Below, in pieces: positions 60,141 through 64,000 of a DNA stretch of 64,000 nt. Position 1 is the stretch's first letter. Each line of letters begins with the position of its first letter. The stretch covers positions 9,176,001-9,240,000 of the forward strand of contig NC_063150.1 of assembly GCF_020921035.1 (NCBI RefSeq). The letters run 5' to 3'. The stretch comes from Rhodamnia argentea. Lineage: Eukaryota > Streptophyta > Magnoliopsida > Myrtales > Myrtaceae. The translations under genes were made by a program, and so were the position numbers. Below the pieces are notes generated by a model. That model had not been told where the DNA came from, made no database searches, and saw nothing but the letters and a program-made list of their open reading frames with translations.

Positions 60141-61763
60141 ATGAGAGTTCCTGTCGCTTCCCAACCGCAAAACAACGCCGCCGCCGTTGCCCAATCCCTC
60201 AAGCCCATCTCCACCGCCGCTCCTCCGCCCCTCTGCTACGAGCCCACCTCCGTCCTCGACCTCCGCAGCCCCGTGTCTGACAAGCACCCCGAGGTCTCCT
60301 CCCTGCCGGGGGGCGGAGGCGGAGGCGGCGGCGGCGACGCCGAGGATGGCTCTGCCGCCCTCCAGTGGGACATGCTCCAGACCCTGGACTGGGACTCCAT
60401 CATGAAGGACTTGGGCCTCCATGACGATTCCGTCCCACCCTTCAAGCTCAATCCCCACGTCTGCCCCTCCGACGCCTTCCCGCCTCCGCCTCCTCTCCAA
60501 CACCATCACCAACACCAACACCAACACCAACACCACCTCCACCTCGAGCAGCCGGGTCACTTCCTCCCCCACGATTTCGCCCTCTCCGACGCCTACCCGA
60601 ACCCGCTCGACTCGTGCGCTGACTCCCCCGCCGGATGGAACGGCCTCGGGCCCGATTTCTTCGACGAGCTGATCCAAGCCGCCGATTGCTTCGACTCGAG
60701 CGAGCTCCAGCTGGCGCAGATGATATTGGCGCGGCTCAATCAGCGGCTCCGTTCTCCTGCTGGCAAGCCCCTCCAGCGAGCTGCCTTCTACTTCAAGGAA
60801 GCGTTCCAGTCGCTGCTTCTCCTCCAATCTGGCTCGAACCGGGCTCCGGCTCGGCTCTCCTCTTGGCCGGACATCGTCCAGACGATCCGAGCCTACAAGG
60901 CCTTTTCCGGCAACTCTCCGATCTCCATGTTTACGCACTTCACTGCGATACAGGCCCTCTACGAGTCGCTCGACGGCTCGATGCTCTTCCACGTCGTCGA
61001 CTTCGACATCGGCTTCGGAGGCCAGTACGCCTCGTTTATGAAGGAGATCGCGGACCGAGCCGACTCGTGCAAGCTCCAGCCGCCGATCGTGAGGATCACC
61101 GCCGTCGTGCCGGAGGAGTTCGCGATCGAGACGAAGCTTATCAGGGACAACCTCTCGCAGTATGCGCACGAGCTCAAGCTCCGGTTCGACGTCGAGTTCG
61201 TCCTCTTCCGCGCCTTCGAGATGCTCTCCTTCAAGTCGATCAGGTTTGTGGAAGGGGAGAGCCTCGCGGTCCACCTGTCGCCGGCCATCCTGCACCGCCT
61301 CGGGTCGGCGAGAAACGTCGCCAGTTTCCTCGGCGACGTTCGGCGGCTGAACCCCAGCATCGTCGTGTTCGTCGACACCGAGCCGTGGGCGGACGCCGCC
61401 GGCCCGGCGTCGTTCAAGAGGAGCTTCCTCGGCTGCTTCGAGCACTACGCGACGATGTTCGAGTCGGTGGAAGCGGCGACCGGCGGCGGGGACTGGGCGA
61501 GGAAGATCGAGGCGTACCTGCTGCGGCCGAGGATAGCGGCGGCGGTGGAGGCGGCGGCGAGGAGGGCGGCGCCGCCGTGGAGGGAGGCGTTCCACGGGGC
61601 GGGGATGAGGCCGGTGAGGCTGAGCCAGTTCGCGGACTACCAGGCGGAGTGCCTGCTGGGGAAGGTGCAGGTGAGGGGGTTCCACGTGGCGAAGCGGCAG
61701 GCCGAGCTGGTGCTGTTCTGGCACGACAGGGCCCTCGTCGCCACGTCAGCGTGGAGGTTTTAG
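60141..61763 (+). CDS. SCL15: GRAS transcriptional regulator, SCL15/HAM type
   Basis: A single uninterrupted exon encodes 540 residues; the Arabidopsis SCL15 protein is about 490. The N-terminal half is low-complexity (poly-Gly, a His/Gln run near residue 125, Pro-rich) with the HAM-type motif DWDSIMKDLGL (about 83-93). The GRAS domain follows: a leucine-rich part (FFDELIQAADCF, ILARLNQRL), the VHIID-like FHVVDFDIGFGGQYASF from about residue 283, and a C-terminal SAW motif ending FWHDRALVATSAWRF. GRAS proteins act in the nucleus as partners or adaptors of DNA-binding factors. SCL15 (AT4G36710, HAM4) is reported to work with HDA19 to repress seed-maturation genes after germination; HAM relatives maintain meristems. 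The start is the ATG at 60141; an in-frame GTG lies just upstream. Position between the cupin and GBF1 genes supports the SCL15 assignment. GC content is high throughout. Confidence 0.92.
   Translation: MRVPVASQPQNNAAAVAQSLKPISTAAPPPLCYEPTSVLDLRSPVSDKHPEVSSLPGGGGGGGGGDAEDGSAALQWDMLQTLDWDSIMKDLGLHDDSVPPFKLNPHVCPSDAFPPPPPLQHHHQHQHQHQHHLHLEQPGHFLPHDFALSDAYPNPLDSCADSPAGWNGLGPDFFDELIQAADCFDSSELQLAQMILARLNQRLRSPAGKPLQRAAFYFKEAFQSLLLLQSGSNRAPARLSSWPDIVQTIRAYKAFSGNSPISMFTHFTAIQALYESLDGSMLFHVVDFDIGFGGQYASFMKEIADRADSCKLQPPIVRITAVVPEEFAIETKLIRDNLSQYAHELKLRFDVEFVLFRAFEMLSFKSIRFVEGESLAVHLSPAILHRLGSARNVASFLGDVRRLNPSIVVFVDTEPWADAAGPASFKRSFLGCFEHYATMFESVEAATGGGDWARKIEAYLLRPRIAAAVEAAARRAAPPWREAFHGAGMRPVRLSQFADYQAECLLGKVQVRGFHVAKRQAELVLFWHDRALVATSAWRF
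60722..60742 (+). promoter_or_regulatory. miR171 target site in the SCL15-like mRNA
   Basis: These 21 bases are, as far as I can recall the microRNA, perfectly complementary to canonical miR171 (UGAUUGAGCCGCGCCAAUAU plus a final C). The site encodes ILARLNQ at the usual place in the GRAS domain, about residues 194-201. Cleavage would be expected about 10 nt from the microRNA 5' end, near 60732. This is the site used in HAM/SCL6-type mRNAs. Confidence 0.85.
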
Positions 61764-63279
61764 TTCCGCTGCGTAGGAGCGGGCGCGGGCGTGTGGGGGA
61801 GAAGATACGTGCGGGTCCTCGAGGGTTCCGTTAATTGCAGAATAGTCCCCGTTGACCCGATTTTTCTTTTTCTTCTCTTTGTGGTGTTCGGTAGTTTGGT
61901 GTCTTTATTGGGGTGTGATTTGGGCGTCTCTCCCTTGTCTTTCCTAGTTAAAGCTCTCTACTTGCATATATAATCCAAACACAAACATGTTTGGGCAGTA
62001 AAACCTCTAATTATTGGGTATTATACGTCACAGATTTTCGTCCTTTTCTTCTCATTGACCTTTGCCATTTTCATTTTCATTTTTTTTATTTTTTGGCCTA
62101 TTCCTGTATCGATGCTCTGGGCAGAAGGTGTGAAACCGAACACGATAAGTTTTAACCAAAGTGAATCGAAAATGCACGTTCAAATTGGTAAAAGAAACGA
62201 CCATGTCTATCGGGGGAAGAAACGAGGAAGAGGAGGCGCCAACGCCTGCGAGCAAGTGATGATGCTCTTGTCTGAATCTTTTTGTGGGGGGTTTCACTGT
62301 TGTCTGAATCTTTTTAGTTGGGTCATGTGATTTGAGCGAACTTGAGTTGATAGGCTCGCTACTTTTCGTCAACAAATCTTCGAGGAATTTGACAAATTTT
62401 TGACAGTGTCGCGGCCCCTGCGCGACCCCTCGGTTCACCATGCATGGACATGAGATTGTTCAGTCGACGGGATAACCAGGAAATGCATCTAATCAACATC
62501 TAACAGAGGCTTTCCAACAAGAGGACCAAGGCGAGGGTAAGACTCAGAACTGCCGACCGTGCTCAAGGTCGAAAGGATTCTGTATTTACAATCGGAACAC
62601 CGCCGCTTCAACAACACAGATTTTCTTCTTGTGAATTACCAAGCTGTCGTTATGCTGAGGATATTGTTTCATCTCCTCGTGGCTGCATACACAACCGAAT
62701 CTCTAGACGTGCACGACTAGACTATGATGAGTGGAAGATTGTTAAATCAGAAAGGAAAACAATGGCACAAGATCAATCAAACTCGACACAACCTTGAGAA
62801 GCGCCGAATTCCCATGCCCGAGTTGGTAACTCCAACGACGATTCAACTGCACATAATCTTAGCGACCATAGGATGGACCAAACAAATCTCCAATTCAAAA
62901 AGGAAGACGAGTATTCATTGAAATACAAAGAATTGGGCAAGATATCACAACTGCTTCATGATACAAAGGATTACGGACGACAGCACTTCATAAGAAAAGA
63001 GAAAGTGCAATAGTGTGTTGTAACCTCCAGATCCGTCCTCATCTGCTCTGGCCAATTAGTGTTACAGGCAATGTGCATGTTGTCTACTATGGCTCAAACT
63101 TAAGAAGAAACTATGTATACTAGAATTACAGTTACGGAAAGAAAGGGGTCAAGGGTATATGATCAGTGAGACAAAGGAGATCCGTGCCGAGTTGCCGTGT
63201 CAATAGAATAGTATGACAAGGTCAATGTTATTTCTGCTGCCATACCGTGTTTCATTATTCTCGAGAGAGACTCTCTCCT
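61764..63279. other. Region between SCL15 and GBF1 3' ends
   Basis: The two genes converge, so it should hold the 3' untranslated regions of both. No other gene is recognised; in particular there is no HVA22-type coding sequence. Short open frames at 62052-62441 have no domain. Confidence 0.6.
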
Positions 63280-63683
63280 TCAACTGTTCTCACTTCTGCG
63301 TGATTGAAGGACTGAAGTGGAGTTGTGTTCAAGGTTCGCGACTGCATCTGGTCCGCAGAGTCTGGTTAATTCCTCCTGTTAACCAAGCATCAAAACAGAA
63401 ATGAAAAAAGATGCACAGAAACAGACGTGAATAAATGAAATGCGTCCATTTGCCAGCTCTGCACTATCCGCCGGCACCAAGATAGCACTGGTAATTCAAG
63501 AGTGCGGGTTAGAAAAGAACGAGAGAACCGATTGCAACAGTCTGTTCTATCCAAAACCTTGATAGCACTATTCTCAGATGTAAGTTTCTCGCATTCCTCT
63601 GAAAGCCTATGAAGGTCATCTCTCAGAGTGCGATTCTCATTGCTCAGTGTCTCCACCCGAGCTTGTAGTTCTTCACACTCCGC
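63280..63683 (-). CDS. GBF1: G-box binding bZIP factor, GBF1-like (3' part only)
   Basis: The last two coding exons, 63683-63558 and 63375-63280, supply 73 residues before the stop. They encode the leucine zipper: AECEELQARVETLSNENRTL, then RDDLHRLSEECEKLTSENSA, with leucines at heptad spacing. The last exon reads EELTRLCGPDAVANLEH and ends in a Ser/Arg-rich tail. The basic DNA-binding region and the proline-rich N-terminus are upstream, beyond base 64000. The zipper pattern and the CGPDAVANLE-type tail fit GBF1 rather than bZIP16/68. GBFs bind CACGTG G-boxes as dimers in the nucleus and act in light and other responses. Position after SCL15 matches Arabidopsis AT4G36730 (from memory). 63684-64000 looks like intron. 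Confidence 0.85.
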
Positions 63684-64000
63684 CTAACCAAAGAGAGAGA
63701 GAGAGTTATGTTTGAATCAGACAAGCAGCTAAATAAGATGATGAAACATAATCACAGAACTCAAGTATCGACATCATGATAAAAATTACGTGCACCGAAA
63801 TCAATGACTTCAGACCACAGTTAATATTTGTTAAATAGAAAAACTAGAAAAGCGGTGTACCTTTATTTTATCAATGCAAGTATTCGAAAGGACCAAGTTG
63901 ATCCATGTAAAACTCCGATAATTTTCCAAGACAAGTACAATAATAACTAGATAAAGTACAAACAGGATGCGTAAGGACTGCAAATGTGTCTATGAAACAC

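Noticed and set aside
60057..61724. 555-codon open frame on the strand opposite SCL15
   Set aside because: It mirrors the GC-rich SCL15 exon; its Arg/Glu/Val-rich protein has no domain, and the sense frame is a clear GRAS protein.

Overview
This is plant nuclear DNA: genes with many short exons and GT-AG introns, long AT-rich intergenic stretches, a decayed Ty1/copia retrotransposon and many small inverted-repeat elements. Every recognisable gene has a close eudicot counterpart. The GC-rich 'gagggc' element cores and the inverted-repeat families resemble, from memory, those common in Myrtaceae such as Eucalyptus; that placement is tentative. All exon boundaries were worked out by hand from splice sites, reading phase and recalled family sequences.

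Layout: 1-2100 is a dead copia element. 3771-7640 (-) encodes a PERK-type receptor kinase. 10153-14099 (-) encodes the plant-specific TFIIB-related protein PBRP. It is divergent, across 482 bp, from a small DUF1195 membrane protein (14582-17584, +). 19551-21614 (-) is a polyol/monosaccharide transporter of the PLT6 type. 21.6-28.7 kb has no gene and carries inverted-repeat elements. 28717-37503 (-) is a 13-exon gene for the RNA polymerase III subunit RPC5 (SIN-like). 39336-42889 (+) is a PP2C phosphatase. 44318-47362 (-) is a secreted vicilin-like bicupin with a very charged C-terminal tail. 47.4-60.1 kb holds only repeats. 60141-61763 (+) is a single-exon GRAS regulator of the SCL15/HAM type with a perfect miR171 target site. 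63280-63683 (-) is the 3' end of a GBF1-like bZIP gene that continues beyond the window.

Taken together, PBRP, DUF1195, PLT6, cupin, SCL15 and GBF1 match, in order, a segment of Arabidopsis chromosome 4 that I recall as AT4G36650-AT4G36730. PERK flanks that block here, and RPC5 and PP2C lie inside it. The PPR, U2AF65A and HVA22K genes I recall from the Arabidopsis interval were not seen. The genes are not an operon. Two links are worth noting: the cupin has a seed-type promoter (RY plus ACGT motifs) and sits next to SCL15, known in Arabidopsis as a regulator of seed-maturation genes; and ACGT-core bZIP motifs cluster upstream of PLT6. I found no convincing new molecular system. The strongest signals are the miR171 site, the cupin promoter and tail, and the paired inverted-repeat elements.
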